Positions 36,187 through 46,400 of a DNA stretch of 64,000 nucleotides are shown here, in pieces. The stretch spans positions 79,949 to 143,948 of the forward strand of contig NZ_JAPMLL010000012.1 in NCBI RefSeq assembly GCF_026410255.1. Reading direction: 5' to 3'. Within the stretch, counting starts at the first letter, position 1; each line of letters opens with the position of its first letter. The notes beneath the pieces are model-generated. The model ran no database searches. It was not told the origin of the DNA and saw only the letters and a list, made by a program, of their open reading frames with translations. The translations under genes were made by a program, and so were the position numbers. This DNA comes from Xanthomarina sp. F1114. GTDB taxonomy: Bacteria; Bacteroidota; Bacteroidia; Flavobacteriales; Flavobacteriaceae.

Positions 36187-38484
36187 ATGTTTAAAAAAGG
36201 CATTTCTATCATCTTAATTCTTGCAGCAATTTATTGGAGTTTTTCGGTATTATTGCCTCGGGATATCTCTAACATAGACGCTCCGGATAATACATTTTCA
36301 ACCCAACGCGCTTTAATTCATTTAAAGGAAATTTCTAAACACCCGCATTACGTTGGAAGTCCAGATCATGAACGTGTTAAAAATTATCTAATTGCTGCTT
36401 TAGAAGATTTAGGTTTAGAAACTCAGGTTCAAGAAGGGTATATTTTAACCGATTGGGGAACACTTACAAAACCAAAAAACATTTTGGCTAGAATTAAGGG
36501 TTCAGATAATTCCAAGGCCTTGATGTTGCTTTCCCACTATGATAGCAAATCGCATGCATCTTATGGAGCCAGCGATGCTGGTTCTGGCGTAGTTACCATT
36601 CTTGAAGGTTTAAGAGCATATTTACACGAAAATAAAACACCTAAAAACGATCTTATTATTTTGTTTTCAGATGCCGAAGAGTTAGGCTTAAATGGAGCTT
36701 CCTTATTTGTAAACAAACATCCTTGGGCCAAAGATGTTGGTTTAGTATTAAATTTTGAGGCTCGCGGAAGTGGAGGCCCAAGTTATATGCTTATGGAAAC
36801 AAATGGTGGAAACCAGAAATTAATTTCAGGGTTTAAGGAAGCGCATCCAGATTATCCAGTAGCAAACTCTCTAGCTTATAGTGTTTATAAAAAACTACCC
36901 AATGACACCGATCTAACTCGTTTTAGGGAGGATGGCAATATAGATGGTTTTAACTTTGCTTTTATAGACGATCATTTCGATTATCATACAGCTTTAGATA
37001 CATACGAAAGATTAGACAGAAACACCTTAGAGCATCAAGGCAGCTATTTAATGCCCCTATTAAATTACTTTTCTAATGCCAATTTAAGCGATTTAAAAAG
37101 TGATAAAGACGATATTTATTTTAATGTTCCTTTATTTAAAACCGTCAATTATCCTTTTTCCTGGATTATTCCCATGCTTGTTTTAGCTCTTATAGTTTTT
37201 ATCGCTTTGATTTTTTACGGTATGAAAAAAAGAACCTTAAATGCTAAACAGATTGGAAAAGGAACTCTTATGTTTTTGGTTGCCTTAATTATTAATGGTC
37301 TTCTTGGTTTCTTTGGCTGGAAATTTATTTTAGTCATTTATCCGGACTATACGGAAATTCTTCAGGGTTTTACCTATAATGGGCATAGCTATATATGGGT
37401 GTTTTCTTTGTTGGCCTTAGGTATATGTTTCTGGTTATTTCATAAAATATATAAGCCTGGAAATACGGCTAGCTTATTAGTTGGCCCTATTTCAATTTGG
37501 TTATTAATTTGTGCTCTAGTTGCTTTTTTTCTGCCAGGTGCCAGTTTTTTTATTATTCCTGTATTCTTTGGTTTAATAAGCCTGTTTGTTTTAGTAAGGC
37601 AAAAACAACCAAATTTTTTATTAATGGTGCTTTTAGCATTACCCGTTTTAACCATCATGACTCCATTTGTTCAAATGTTTCCTGTTGGTTTAGGCTTAAA
37701 ACTCTTATTAGCTTCAACGGTATTAGTGACATTAATTTTTGGATTACTAATCGCCATTTTTGGGTTTTATCGACATAAAAACAGATGGTCGTACTTTTTG
37801 CTTTTCATAGCTGCTATTCTCTTTATTTCTGCAAACTTACAATCGGGATTTAATGAAGATCGTCCTAAACCCAATAGCCTGGTTTATTATTATGATACTG
37901 ATATTAATGAAGCCGTATGGACTACTTATGACAACATCTTAGACCCCTGGACCAAAGCCTATTTAACGGACAAGCCGGACAGCAATCACGATATTACAAA
38001 AACTACTTTTGGCAGTAAATATAACACAGGGTTTAGTTATAGTAAAAAAGCACAAATTAAAGCTATAAGACATCCATATATAGATATTAAAAGAGACACC
38101 GTTATTGGCAATAACAGACATATAAAAATGTTTATTTCGCCTCAACGATTAGTAAATAGAATGGATTTATATACAGATTCTACTGTTACTTTTAATTCGT
38201 TTAATGTGAATGGTTTTGAAATTGAAAAAGACAAAAATGGTTTTGTATTTTCAAATAGAACTTTAAATAGGTTATTTGAATATTATGTAGTGGACGACAA
38301 ATTTTTGGAGTTAGAATTTACAGTTCCTAAAGCTCAAAAGCTGTCCTTTACCTATTATGAGTCTTCTTTCGACCTTTTAAGTAACGAGTTATTTCAAGTG
38401 CCTGAAAGACCATTAAATATGACCCCGAAACCCTTTGTTTTAAATGATGCTATAATGCTTAAAAAAACAATTGTTTTAGATTAA
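36187..38484 (+). CDS. Membrane-bound M28-family metallopeptidase
   Basis: A 765-residue protein. An N-terminal anchor is followed by an M28 aminopeptidase domain (about 40-300) with the zinc ligands in LSHYDSKSHASYGASDAGSG and SDAEELGLNGA and a later His (DDHFDYHTALDTY). Then come eight or so membrane helices (about 320-570) and a C-terminal soluble part (about 580-765). The layout matches the vacuolar-membrane-protease-like family. The catalytic domain would face the periplasm. It appears to be monocistronic. Confidence 0.9.
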   Translation: MFKKGISIILILAAIYWSFSVLLPRDISNIDAPDNTFSTQRALIHLKEISKHPHYVGSPDHERVKNYLIAALEDLGLETQVQEGYILTDWGTLTKPKNILARIKGSDNSKALMLLSHYDSKSHASYGASDAGSGVVTILEGLRAYLHENKTPKNDLIILFSDAEELGLNGASLFVNKHPWAKDVGLVLNFEARGSGGPSYMLMETNGGNQKLISGFKEAHPDYPVANSLAYSVYKKLPNDTDLTRFREDGNIDGFNFAFIDDHFDYHTALDTYERLDRNTLEHQGSYLMPLLNYFSNANLSDLKSDKDDIYFNVPLFKTVNYPFSWIIPMLVLALIVFIALIFYGMKKRTLNAKQIGKGTLMFLVALIINGLLGFFGWKFILVIYPDYTEILQGFTYNGHSYIWVFSLLALGICFWLFHKIYKPGNTASLLVGPISIWLLICALVAFFLPGASFFIIPVFFGLISLFVLVRQKQPNFLLMVLLALPVLTIMTPFVQMFPVGLGLKLLLASTVLVTLIFGLLIAIFGFYRHKNRWSYFLLFIAAILFISANLQSGFNEDRPKPNSLVYYYDTDINEAVWTTYDNILDPWTKAYLTDKPDSNHDITKTTFGSKYNTGFSYSKKAQIKAIRHPYIDIKRDTVIGNNRHIKMFISPQRLVNRMDLYTDSTVTFNSFNVNGFEIEKDKNGFVFSNRTLNRLFEYYVVDDKFLELEFTVPKAQKLSFTYYESSFDLLSNELFQVPERPLNMTPKPFVLNDAIMLKKTIVLD

Positions 38485-38563
38485 TAATTGTAAATAATTA
38501 GCATGTTTTTAAGACATTACCTTCCATTTTTTTATAGTTTTGGTGCTTAAAAAACTTTATTCT

Positions 38564-39262
38564 ATGAAAAATATTATCCTATTAGCATGTGTTGCGATGA
38601 GTTTTACTGTAAATGCTCAAAATAACAAAGAGTTATTAAAGCATTACGAAGCTTATTATAAGCAAATGAAAGAGCAAGGAGATATTCAAGGTGTTATTAA
38701 TGGATTAACTCATTTAAATATTTTAGAACCTTCAGATGACAAACAAGATACTTTGGCTTTTTTATATATGAACGATGGTAAGTTTATGCAAGCTTTAAAT
38801 GTTATTGGTGTTGATCTTTACGCCACAGATTCTAATATGGCTGTGGAAATAAAAGCTCATTCGCTTAAATCTTTAAATCAGCCAAAATTAGCTTTAAAAC
38901 AATTTGAAGAATTGTTTAGAAGGTCTCAAAATGCATCTATAGCCTATGAATTAGCAGAACTTTATATCCAAAACCAGAACTTAACTGAGGCTTCTAAAAA
39001 AGTTGAATACGGTTTATTACATGTTCAAGACGATATGAAAAAAACATATTATGAAACTAGACAGCCATATCAGGTACCGCTAAAAGCTGGATTTCTATAT
39101 TTAAAAGGCTTGATAACTTTCAACGAAAATAAAGAAACCAATATTGATGCTGCAGTGTCCTATTTGGAACAAGCTCTTGATATTGCACCAAACTTTAATT
39201 TAGCTTTTGCCAGCAGGTCTGCATTGCTAGGACAGAAAGAAGAATTAACAAAAACGGATTAA
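38564..39262 (+). CDS. Exported TPR-like protein
   Basis: A 232-residue protein with a signal peptide (KNIILLACVAMSFTVNAQ) and helical repeats of the TPR type (for example NASIAYELAELYIQNQN and AVSYLEQALDIAPNFNLAFA). It would scaffold other envelope proteins. The start is taken at the ATG at 38564, as the GTG at 38540 would extend past the signal peptide. No enzyme motif is seen. A terminator follows. Confidence 0.78.
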   Translation: MKNIILLACVAMSFTVNAQNNKELLKHYEAYYKQMKEQGDIQGVINGLTHLNILEPSDDKQDTLAFLYMNDGKFMQALNVIGVDLYATDSNMAVEIKAHSLKSLNQPKLALKQFEELFRRSQNASIAYELAELYIQNQNLTEASKKVEYGLLHVQDDMKKTYYETRQPYQVPLKAGFLYLKGLITFNENKETNIDAAVSYLEQALDIAPNFNLAFASRSALLGQKEELTKTD

Positions 39263-39302
39263 ATTAGCCAACCATAATTGTTAGTTTTAGAAAATCATCA
39301 TT

Positions 39303-39332
39303 AAAAAACCGTCTCAATTGAGACGGTTTTTT
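39303..39332. terminator. Bidirectional terminator between the TPR and GEVED genes
   Basis: A 13-base-pair perfect stem, AAAAAACCGTCTC with GAGACGGTTTTTT, has a four-base loop. It serves both convergent genes. Confidence 0.95.
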
Positions 39333-39368
39333 AATTCCGAAGAAAACAATCTAACTATTTTCTTTTGA

Positions 39369-41018
39369 TTATTCCTTCACTAATCTGAATGTACTAGTCT
39401 CGCTTGAGTGTTTCAAGGTTACTAAATACAATCCTGAAGTTAAGGCGTCATTTAACGAAACTGTTAATTTGTTATCATTGACAGTCATTTTATTATTAAA
39501 GATTTGTCTTCCTGCCATATCTGTAATATTTACTTCTAATTGTTCTCCATTTAACTTTGGTGCACGCACATAGAATGTATTATTGTTCATTGGGTTTGGA
39601 TATAGACTAGCACCGGCAAGCATATTGTTATCGTTAATACTTGTGGCAGCCACAACATTAACGGTATAATCTTCAGCTTGGCCCCATCCACTTGTATTAC
39701 ATGGTCCTGGTACAGAGCTAAACTTTTTCATAACACGCATACGAGTATCGCCTAATAAGGCACCTGCTGGCACAGCAATTGATCCAGTAGACACCGTACC
39801 ATCTGTTCCTGTTGACCCAACAATATCTGTCAATGAATACATTTCTTCAGAACCTGGAGCATCATCGAAAGTACCATCTTGATTCCAATCAATATAAGCC
39901 ACGATTTTTGCTGTATAGCTTCCATCGGTATTACCTTGAACCTCTATAGAGTAAGAACTTCCTAATTCTACACTAGCACTTTGTGCTGTAAAATCTTCTA
40001 AAGGAGGATGAACACCAACAGTGGCATCACTCTGGTTATCAATACCCGCAAAAACAACAGAAGTAATTGGTTCTACATTATTTGGAAATTGTACATCACA
40101 ATAAGACAGGACTGTAGTAAAAGTTGCCACAGAAGACGTTGCTGACTCAGATGAATTTGTACAAGTTGATATCAATCTCCACTCCACAACATCTCCTAAT
40201 TCTGTTGGAGCCGTAGCGTTATATGTTAAAAGTTCAGATTGTACTGTTCCTTCATCTACCCAACCTGCACCATTAGTATTGGATTGCCATTGAAAAGACA
40301 TATCTGTTGCAGCTGTAATACCTTGGGCAGATACAGTATATGCAGAACCTGGATTTCCTGTAGATGGGTTAACCATTGCTGTTCCCGCATCTGGTGTACC
40401 TGTACAACCAGCAACTGCTTCACAATCTCCAAAGAAGGAAATTACTCCATCGGCTGCCTCATCAAATCCAGCTAAACCAGAGGTCCATACCCCATTCTCT
40501 AAGAAATAAATATCATTAGTTGTATTCATGGTAGATACCACCTCCATATAAGAACTAGCACCAGTATAATCAATTTGTACTCCAATATAATAGGCTGTTT
40601 CCGCAGCTCCTCCTATAAAAGTAAAAGGTGTATCTAGATCCGTACTCACTTCCATAAGGTCGAATCCAAATCCTGATCCTACATTAGTTATTGAAGTTGG
40701 AACTTGCATAGCAGTAGAACCTAACTCAACTCCTGGTCCAGTTCCAGAATCTGAGTCTTGATAAAAATAAAACTGAACTCCATCTATAGGAGTCCCAGGG
40801 CTTACCAAAACATTAAATTGAACAGTGTTTAATGTGAAAGTTGTATTGGCGTCAACAGCTAGGTCATTTGCGTATATCAATAAATGAAGATTTCCATAAC
40901 CATTCTCGACAGCTGCTCCTCCTAAAGTTTCTTGCGAACATGGCGTTTGAGCATGACTAGGAAACCACATAAGTGTGGTGACCAAAGTTGCAAAAAATAA
41001 CATTGTAATTTTTTTCAT
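39369..41018 (-). CDS. T9SS-secreted GEVED-domain protein
   Basis: A 549-residue secreted protein. It has a signal peptide (ITMLFFATLVTTLMWFPSHAQ), an N-terminal beta-rich module (about 25-200), an Ig-like part (about 205-310), a GEVED domain (about 330-460, with AYIDWNQDGTFDD and GQAEDYTVNV) and a C-terminal type IX sorting domain (about 475-549, LYPNPMNNNTFYV to FRLVKE). GEVED domains are calcium-binding-like surface modules of unclear role. The C-terminus closely matches the next gene, so the two are paralogs. Confidence 0.87.
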   Translation of the reverse strand: MKKITMLFFATLVTTLMWFPSHAQTPCSQETLGGAAVENGYGNLHLLIYANDLAVDANTTFTLNTVQFNVLVSPGTPIDGVQFYFYQDSDSGTGPGVELGSTAMQVPTSITNVGSGFGFDLMEVSTDLDTPFTFIGGAAETAYYIGVQIDYTGASSYMEVVSTMNTTNDIYFLENGVWTSGLAGFDEAADGVISFFGDCEAVAGCTGTPDAGTAMVNPSTGNPGSAYTVSAQGITAATDMSFQWQSNTNGAGWVDEGTVQSELLTYNATAPTELGDVVEWRLISTCTNSSESATSSVATFTTVLSYCDVQFPNNVEPITSVVFAGIDNQSDATVGVHPPLEDFTAQSASVELGSSYSIEVQGNTDGSYTAKIVAYIDWNQDGTFDDAPGSEEMYSLTDIVGSTGTDGTVSTGSIAVPAGALLGDTRMRVMKKFSSVPGPCNTSGWGQAEDYTVNVVAATSINDNNMLAGASLYPNPMNNNTFYVRAPKLNGEQLEVNITDMAGRQIFNNKMTVNDNKLTVSLNDALTSGLYLVTLKHSSETSTFRLVKE

Positions 41019-41366
41019 AATAAATAAATTTAAATTGATTAATTATTGTTTAAAACGTACTTCTAAGAATAAACTATTTTATTAAAAACAAAAACACACC
41101 TATTTAACAATAAATGTCTACTAGTTTAATTATAGAAGATACTTTATGAAATTAACAAAGATTTACTATATAACCAAGACAATGTGGTTAAATAATCTAA
41201 ATACTTTAAATATGTCATAATTAAGGCAAGATTATCTTAAGATATTTAAATGATTATTATAATATTTAAAATTTTAATCTCTTTAAACATAATTTAAACA
41301 ATTTCATTTATCATATAAAACAAAAGAAACAGGCATCGTATATGTAGATTGTATTTTTCGAAAAAA
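41019..41366. other. Leader region of the GEVED gene
   Basis: About 350 AT-rich bases with no open frame of note. Bases 41035-41052 (TTGATTAATTATTGTTTA) are shared with the leader of the second GEVED gene at 43875 on. No further structure is clear before the terminator. Confidence 0.6.
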
Positions 41367-41392
41367 AAAACCACCTCAGCTGAGGTGGTTTT
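41367..41392 (-). terminator. Intrinsic terminator after the long GEVED gene
   Basis: A perfect palindrome, AAAACCACCTCAG joined to CTGAGGTGGTTTT with no separate loop, sits 29 bases from the stop of the minus-strand gene, with a long A-tract on the plus strand. Confidence 0.9.
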
Positions 41393-41420
41393 CTATTAAA
41401 CCAATTTTAATAAATAAAAT

Positions 41421-43856
41421 TTATTCCTTTACTAATCTGTATGTATGTGTATTCCCCGCATGTTTAAGGGTAACTAAATACACTCCAGAGGTTAAAGTGT
41501 TATCTAATGAAACAGAAACCTTACTATCACTTACTAGTAATGTATTGATGAAAATCTGTCTTCCAGCTAAATCTGCAATATTTACTTGAATACGCTCTCC
41601 GTTTAATTTTGGCGCATGCACAAAAAATGTATTGTCTTTTAATGGATTAGGAAACAAACTGGTACCTGCTAGCATATTGCTGTCATCCATAGATAGTGAC
41701 GAACAAGTAGCACTAATAGTAAAACTACCTGCCGAAGTACTCCAGTCATAAGTTCTAATTACAAGTGTTTCTGTTGTAGTAGCAGTAAATGTAATAGTTT
41801 CTTCAATTCCTGCAGAGAAACCATTATCTGCACATGCAATTTCTGTCAAACTTCCACAAGCACCGCTATAGATTACAAGAACTGCATCAAAATCTGCACC
41901 AACAACACTTACTGTATACTCATCTCCTGCAACTACATCAAGTGTGTAGAATACATCTCCAGTTGTACGTGTAGAACAATTATCCGTCAATCCGCTATAA
42001 GCAGCTCCGATTGTTGTTCCTTGAACAGGTTCATCACATAAAATTGAAATGGCATCTTCACAATCCTCATTACCTGGACCACAAATATTTGGGGAATCTA
42101 TAGCTTCAGTAACAAAACAATCAGCATCTTGAGCACCCTCTGCAGTAACAGAAACATCTGTCCCTACGGTAAAAGGCCCTAGAACTACAGAACCATCAGC
42201 ATTTACTTCAACAGCATCCTCACTATTGGCGGTTACGTTATAAGAAGTATTTCCGTCTCCACCAGAAAGAGTAGCTAATACATAAAAATCGCTACCAACA
42301 TCTAAACAGTCTGTTATTGGGTTTCCATTATTGTCTTGAGCTATAAGATTAAGACTAGGAGTTGTACAAGCTGGAGGAGTAGCGCATTGAATATCAATAG
42401 TAATATCTCCTGTTTCCGTACTTCCCGAGTTATATCGAGCAATATATACATAGTATGGCTGAGCATTAACAGTTGATGTCAATGTATAAGTTTCAGCACC
42501 AGTAGATCCATCTCTACAGGTAATATTTGTCAAGGCATCACATGTACCTGAGTTTATAGACATTTCATGATCGAATGTTGCTGTAGAATTAATAGTAATA
42601 TCTCCACCTGTTCCCATAAATGTAAACCAAAGTCCGTTGTCACCTAAAGAACATTCTGTTGTATTTACTCCATTTGAATTAACTGAAGAGTGTGTTACTG
42701 GACCAGCATTACAATCTATTAAAATTGCAGTATCACAAATACTTGCCGGTGCAGGAGGCACTCCTATACAATTACAATCTGCATCAATCATATCGTTAAT
42801 GGTACCACTATCGCCATCATCACATGGATCACCAATATTAGCTTGTTCAGCAGGACAATCGTAATCCACGCAAACTAAACTTACTGTTATCTCACCTTCA
42901 TCACCAGACGAAAAGTAAGGACGTACACGGAAGTAATAGGTTCCTGCTTCTGTAATTGTAAAGTTTTCTGGATAATCTTGACAAGACTCACTCTCCACTA
43001 ATTCTCCACAAGATGTCCCAACAAAAAGTTGCACTACAGCATCAAAAGATGAGTCTTCTGATACAGTAACTATTTGTGATCCATCAGTGGTAAAAGTAAA
43101 CCATACATCTGCTGAGCCACTTCCGGAGCAAGTATCAGTCATAGATGAAGTTGCTCCAATTAAGGATTGAACAACAATATCACCACAAGCTAAGTCTGTA
43201 GCTGTACATGCTTCATCATTAGTAGCGGCTGGAATTCCTTCACATTCACAGTTTCCATTTATAGTGTCGCTAGAAGTATTTGGGTCCCCATCATCACAAG
43301 CATCTCCCACATTAGCTTCTAATGTTGGACAATCCCATGTTACATTCGTAGACACAACAAAGGTGTAGTCTTCAAATTCTCCGTAAGTAAACCCAGTTGC
43401 ACATGGATCAACATCACCCGAAGAATTTAACCAATGACTAACAACCCTCATAGTAGTTGATCCCACCATGGCATCGCTAGGTACAGAAAAGGCCCCTGTA
43501 TGCGTTGAGGAATACCCAGATGATTGATAAGCTACTTCATTAGTAGCATCAAACTGGCCGTCTTGATTCCAGTCTACCCAAATTCGGAATCCAGCTGTAC
43601 CACCCATAATGTTAACTTCAAAATTAACACCTCCATCTATTCCTTGCTCAACTACTAAAGATGTAAAATCGCCATAGCCATCAGTAGAAAACCCGGAGGC
43701 CATATTATTGATGTTTTGGGCGCCCGAAGTTGTACTAAAGTCATCTATATACCTGGCGGAATTAGTTCCTTCAGGAATACAATACTGCGCGTAACCTGAA
43801 GTACCCATAAGCATGGTTGTTAAGGTTACGAAAAAAAACAATGTAATTTTTCTCAT
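41421..43856 (-). CDS. T9SS-secreted multidomain GEVED/PPC-like protein
   Basis: An 811-residue secreted protein. After the signal peptide (ITLFFFVTLTTMLMGTSGYAQ) comes an N-terminal GEVED domain (about 24-170, FRIWVDWNQDGQFD and YGEFEDYTFVV). Two Cys-rich modules (DACDDGDPNTSSD and DPCDDGDSGTINDM) alternate with pre-peptidase-like beta domains (VWFTFTTDGSQIVTV, GLWFTFMGTGGDITI, VFYTLDVVAGDEYTV). The end is a type IX sorting domain (LFPNPLKDNTFFV to YRLVKE). It probably acts as a surface or matrix protein. Its C-terminus is close to that of the 39369 gene. Confidence 0.88.
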   Translation of the reverse strand: MRKITLFFFVTLTTMLMGTSGYAQYCIPEGTNSARYIDDFSTTSGAQNINNMASGFSTDGYGDFTSLVVEQGIDGGVNFEVNIMGGTAGFRIWVDWNQDGQFDATNEVAYQSSGYSSTHTGAFSVPSDAMVGSTTMRVVSHWLNSSGDVDPCATGFTYGEFEDYTFVVSTNVTWDCPTLEANVGDACDDGDPNTSSDTINGNCECEGIPAATNDEACTATDLACGDIVVQSLIGATSSMTDTCSGSGSADVWFTFTTDGSQIVTVSEDSSFDAVVQLFVGTSCGELVESESCQDYPENFTITEAGTYYFRVRPYFSSGDEGEITVSLVCVDYDCPAEQANIGDPCDDGDSGTINDMIDADCNCIGVPPAPASICDTAILIDCNAGPVTHSSVNSNGVNTTECSLGDNGLWFTFMGTGGDITINSTATFDHEMSINSGTCDALTNITCRDGSTGAETYTLTSTVNAQPYYVYIARYNSGSTETGDITIDIQCATPPACTTPSLNLIAQDNNGNPITDCLDVGSDFYVLATLSGGDGNTSYNVTANSEDAVEVNADGSVVLGPFTVGTDVSVTAEGAQDADCFVTEAIDSPNICGPGNEDCEDAISILCDEPVQGTTIGAAYSGLTDNCSTRTTGDVFYTLDVVAGDEYTVSVVGADFDAVLVIYSGACGSLTEIACADNGFSAGIEETITFTATTTETLVIRTYDWSTSAGSFTISATCSSLSMDDSNMLAGTSLFPNPLKDNTFFVHAPKLNGERIQVNIADLAGRQIFINTLLVSDSKVSVSLDNTLTSGVYLVTLKHAGNTHTYRLVKE

Positions 43857-44160
43857 AATAAATACGTTTTAGATTTGATTAATTATTGTTTATGTCCTTT
43901 ATTATAAAACATACTCTTAGCACATAGGAATTTTGTTGTCAGTATATATCTGAAAACAAAAAAAATTTTTGGATAATAAGTAGTTTGTCCAATAATAAAA
44001 TTCAGGCTTAAGTTACTAAAGTTTTGTTAATTACAAAAAGGAAATGTTAAAACTAATTGAATAAATTACATTTATCTTGTTAAGCGTAAACATCTTCCAA
44101 TTAAGGAAGGTTTCAGGGAGAGAAGAAATTAGATACTGTATTAATTTCTTATTTAAAAGC
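43857..44160. other. Leader region of the long GEVED gene
   Basis: About 300 AT-rich bases without an open frame. The bases next to the start (AATAAATA, then TTGATTAATTATTGTTTA) repeat those before the shorter GEVED gene. I see no other signal. Confidence 0.6.
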
Positions 44161-44193
44161 AAAAAAGCTAGCAATAATTGCTAGCTTTTTTTT
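44161..44193 (-). terminator. Intrinsic terminator after the M13 peptidase gene
   Basis: A 14-base-pair stem, AAAAAAGCTAGCAA with TTGCTAGCTTTTTT, has a three-base loop. Confidence 0.93.
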
Positions 44194-44212
44194 AAAATAT
44201 TTATCTATTATA

Positions 44213-46312
44213 TTACCAGATTCTAACTCTATTTTCAGGAGCAATATACATGCTATCTCCTTCTTTAATATTAAATGCTTCATAAAAAGCATCTACATTT
44301 AATAAAGGTTGTACTGCACGATTCATTCCAGGAGAATGAGGATCTGTTTTTATTCTAGTTTTTAATGCATCATCACGCATTTTTATTCTCCAGATGGTTG
44401 CCCAGCTCATAAAGAAACGTTGTTCAGCAGTAAAACCATCAATATCTTCTGGTCTTCCATTTTCTTTAAAATCTAACTGTAAAGCATCATATGCGGCTAA
44501 TACACCACCTAAGTCACCAATATTTTCACCTAAAGTAAATTTACCATTAATAAATACATCTGGTAATACTTCAATTGCACTATATTGATCTGCTAACTGC
44601 TGTCCCAAAGCTTCAAACTGCTCTAAATCTTTATCTGTCCACCAGTTATTTAAGTTTCCGTCTTTATCATAACGCGACCCTGAATCGTCAAAACTATGAG
44701 AAATCTCATGGCCAATTACTGCACCAATACCACCATAATTTACAGCATCATCTGCTTGAAAGTTATAAAATGGAGGTTGTAAAATGGCTGCTGGAAATAC
44801 TATTTCATTAAATGAAGGATTAAAATAAGCATTCACCGTTTGAGGTGCCATATACCACTCACTTTTATCAACTGGCTTCCCTAATTTATCAATATTTCTT
44901 TTAAAATTCCACGCACGTGCATTCAATGAGTTTTGAAGATAAGATCCACCATCTTCAACACTTTGTACTTCTAATTCTGAATAATCTTTCCATTTGTCTG
45001 GATAGGCTATCTTAATTGATGTAGATTGTAATTTTTCAATGGCTTTTTGCTTTGTTTCAGGGCTCATCCATTCTAATTTATTGATACGATTTTCAAAGGC
45101 CAAAATAACATTCTTAATCATTTTCTCGGCTTTTGTTTTTGCCTCTGGAGGGAACATTTTATCTACGTAAAGCTTTCCTAAAGCTTCGCCAATAGTTCCA
45201 TTTAGTACTCCTAAAGCTCGTTCATCTCTGGGACGTTGTTTTTTAGCTCCGCTTAATGCACGTCCATAAAACTCCCAACTTGCTGTTTCTAACTCAGTAC
45301 TTAGTTTTCCTGCTGCCCCATTAAAAGCATGCCAACGCAAATAAGCTTTCCAGTCGTCTACATTACCATCTGCTAAGACCTCTTGCAAACGATTGAAATA
45401 ATTTAAATCGCCTACAATAACTGTATCTAATTCTTTTACACCAATTCCTTCTATATAATTTCTCCAATTTACAGCCGGCACCATTTTCTGCACCTCTTCT
45501 ATAGATCTCGGGTTATAACGTTTTCTTGCATCTCGTCTATCAACTTTATCCATTTTAGCTTCAGCTAAACGCGTTTCAAAAGCTAAAATTTGTTTGGCTT
45601 CAGCATTAGCATCAGCTTCTGTTTCACCCAAATACTGTAGCATCCTAGTAATATAACTAACGTATTTTTCACGTTTTTCTTTAGAGTCTGCATCGTCTTT
45701 TACATAGTAATCACGATCTGGCAGACCTGTACTACCTCCTCCTAAATAGGCGACGTTACGGTTACTATCTTTTGGATCTGCACCAACACCAAAACCATAT
45801 AAACCACCTCCACCTTGAGGCTCCATTTCTATCATATATGCCTGTAAATCGTCAATGTTTTTTATGGCATCAATTTTAGTCAAATTAGGTTTTATTGGAT
45901 TAATTCCCTGTTTATCACGACCAATAGTGTCCATGATTGTTTCATATAGAAAAACGGCCTTTTCCTGATCGGATCCAGGCATTACTTGAATTTTAGAAGC
46001 ATCCTTCTCATTCGACATAGCTTCTTCTAAAATACTCAATGCATCTGCATCTGTTTTTTTACGAAGCTCATTAAAACTACCCCAAACAGATTGATCGTCT
46101 GGAATCTCGTTTGTTTCTAACCAGGTTCCATTAACATAATTGAAAAAATCTTGATTTGGAGCTACCGAAGTATCCATATAATCTAAATTAATTCCTGGTA
46201 CTTTTTTAATTTCTACTTGAGCCATGTCTTTCTTCGAATCATCTTTACAGGCCACTAAGCCAGCAAAAGCTACAGCCCCATATAGGGATAGCTTTAAAAA
46301 ATTTTTGTTCAT
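44213..46312 (-). CDS. pepO: M13-family zinc endopeptidase (PepO/neprilysin-like) lipoprotein
   Basis: A 699-residue metallopeptidase anchored as a lipoprotein (FAGLVACKDD, lipobox LVAC). The zinc motif HEISH is in GHEISHSFDDSG near residue 534, the third ligand Glu is in GENIGDLGG near 598, and NAYFNPSFNEIVFPAAILQ precedes them as in the family. M13 enzymes cut short peptides of up to about 40 residues. The end MYIAPENRVRIW is the usual M13 C-terminus. It lies 88 bases downstream of a small lipoprotein gene on the same strand. Confidence 0.95.
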   Translation of the reverse strand: MNKNFLKLSLYGAVAFAGLVACKDDSKKDMAQVEIKKVPGINLDYMDTSVAPNQDFFNYVNGTWLETNEIPDDQSVWGSFNELRKKTDADALSILEEAMSNEKDASKIQVMPGSDQEKAVFLYETIMDTIGRDKQGINPIKPNLTKIDAIKNIDDLQAYMIEMEPQGGGGLYGFGVGADPKDSNRNVAYLGGGSTGLPDRDYYVKDDADSKEKREKYVSYITRMLQYLGETEADANAEAKQILAFETRLAEAKMDKVDRRDARKRYNPRSIEEVQKMVPAVNWRNYIEGIGVKELDTVIVGDLNYFNRLQEVLADGNVDDWKAYLRWHAFNGAAGKLSTELETASWEFYGRALSGAKKQRPRDERALGVLNGTIGEALGKLYVDKMFPPEAKTKAEKMIKNVILAFENRINKLEWMSPETKQKAIEKLQSTSIKIAYPDKWKDYSELEVQSVEDGGSYLQNSLNARAWNFKRNIDKLGKPVDKSEWYMAPQTVNAYFNPSFNEIVFPAAILQPPFYNFQADDAVNYGGIGAVIGHEISHSFDDSGSRYDKDGNLNNWWTDKDLEQFEALGQQLADQYSAIEVLPDVFINGKFTLGENIGDLGGVLAAYDALQLDFKENGRPEDIDGFTAEQRFFMSWATIWRIKMRDDALKTRIKTDPHSPGMNRAVQPLLNVDAFYEAFNIKEGDSMYIAPENRVRIW

Positions 46313-46400
46313 AAGGTAAAGGTTGTGTTTTAAGGGTGAAATTTAGTGATTATTAAAAGTAAAATATAAAGCTATCTAAATATTAACAAAACCTTAAGAG

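Noticed and set aside
37497..37778. Plus-strand 93-residue frame rich in Cys and Phe
   Set aside because: It is an alternative frame within the membrane part of the M28 peptidase gene.
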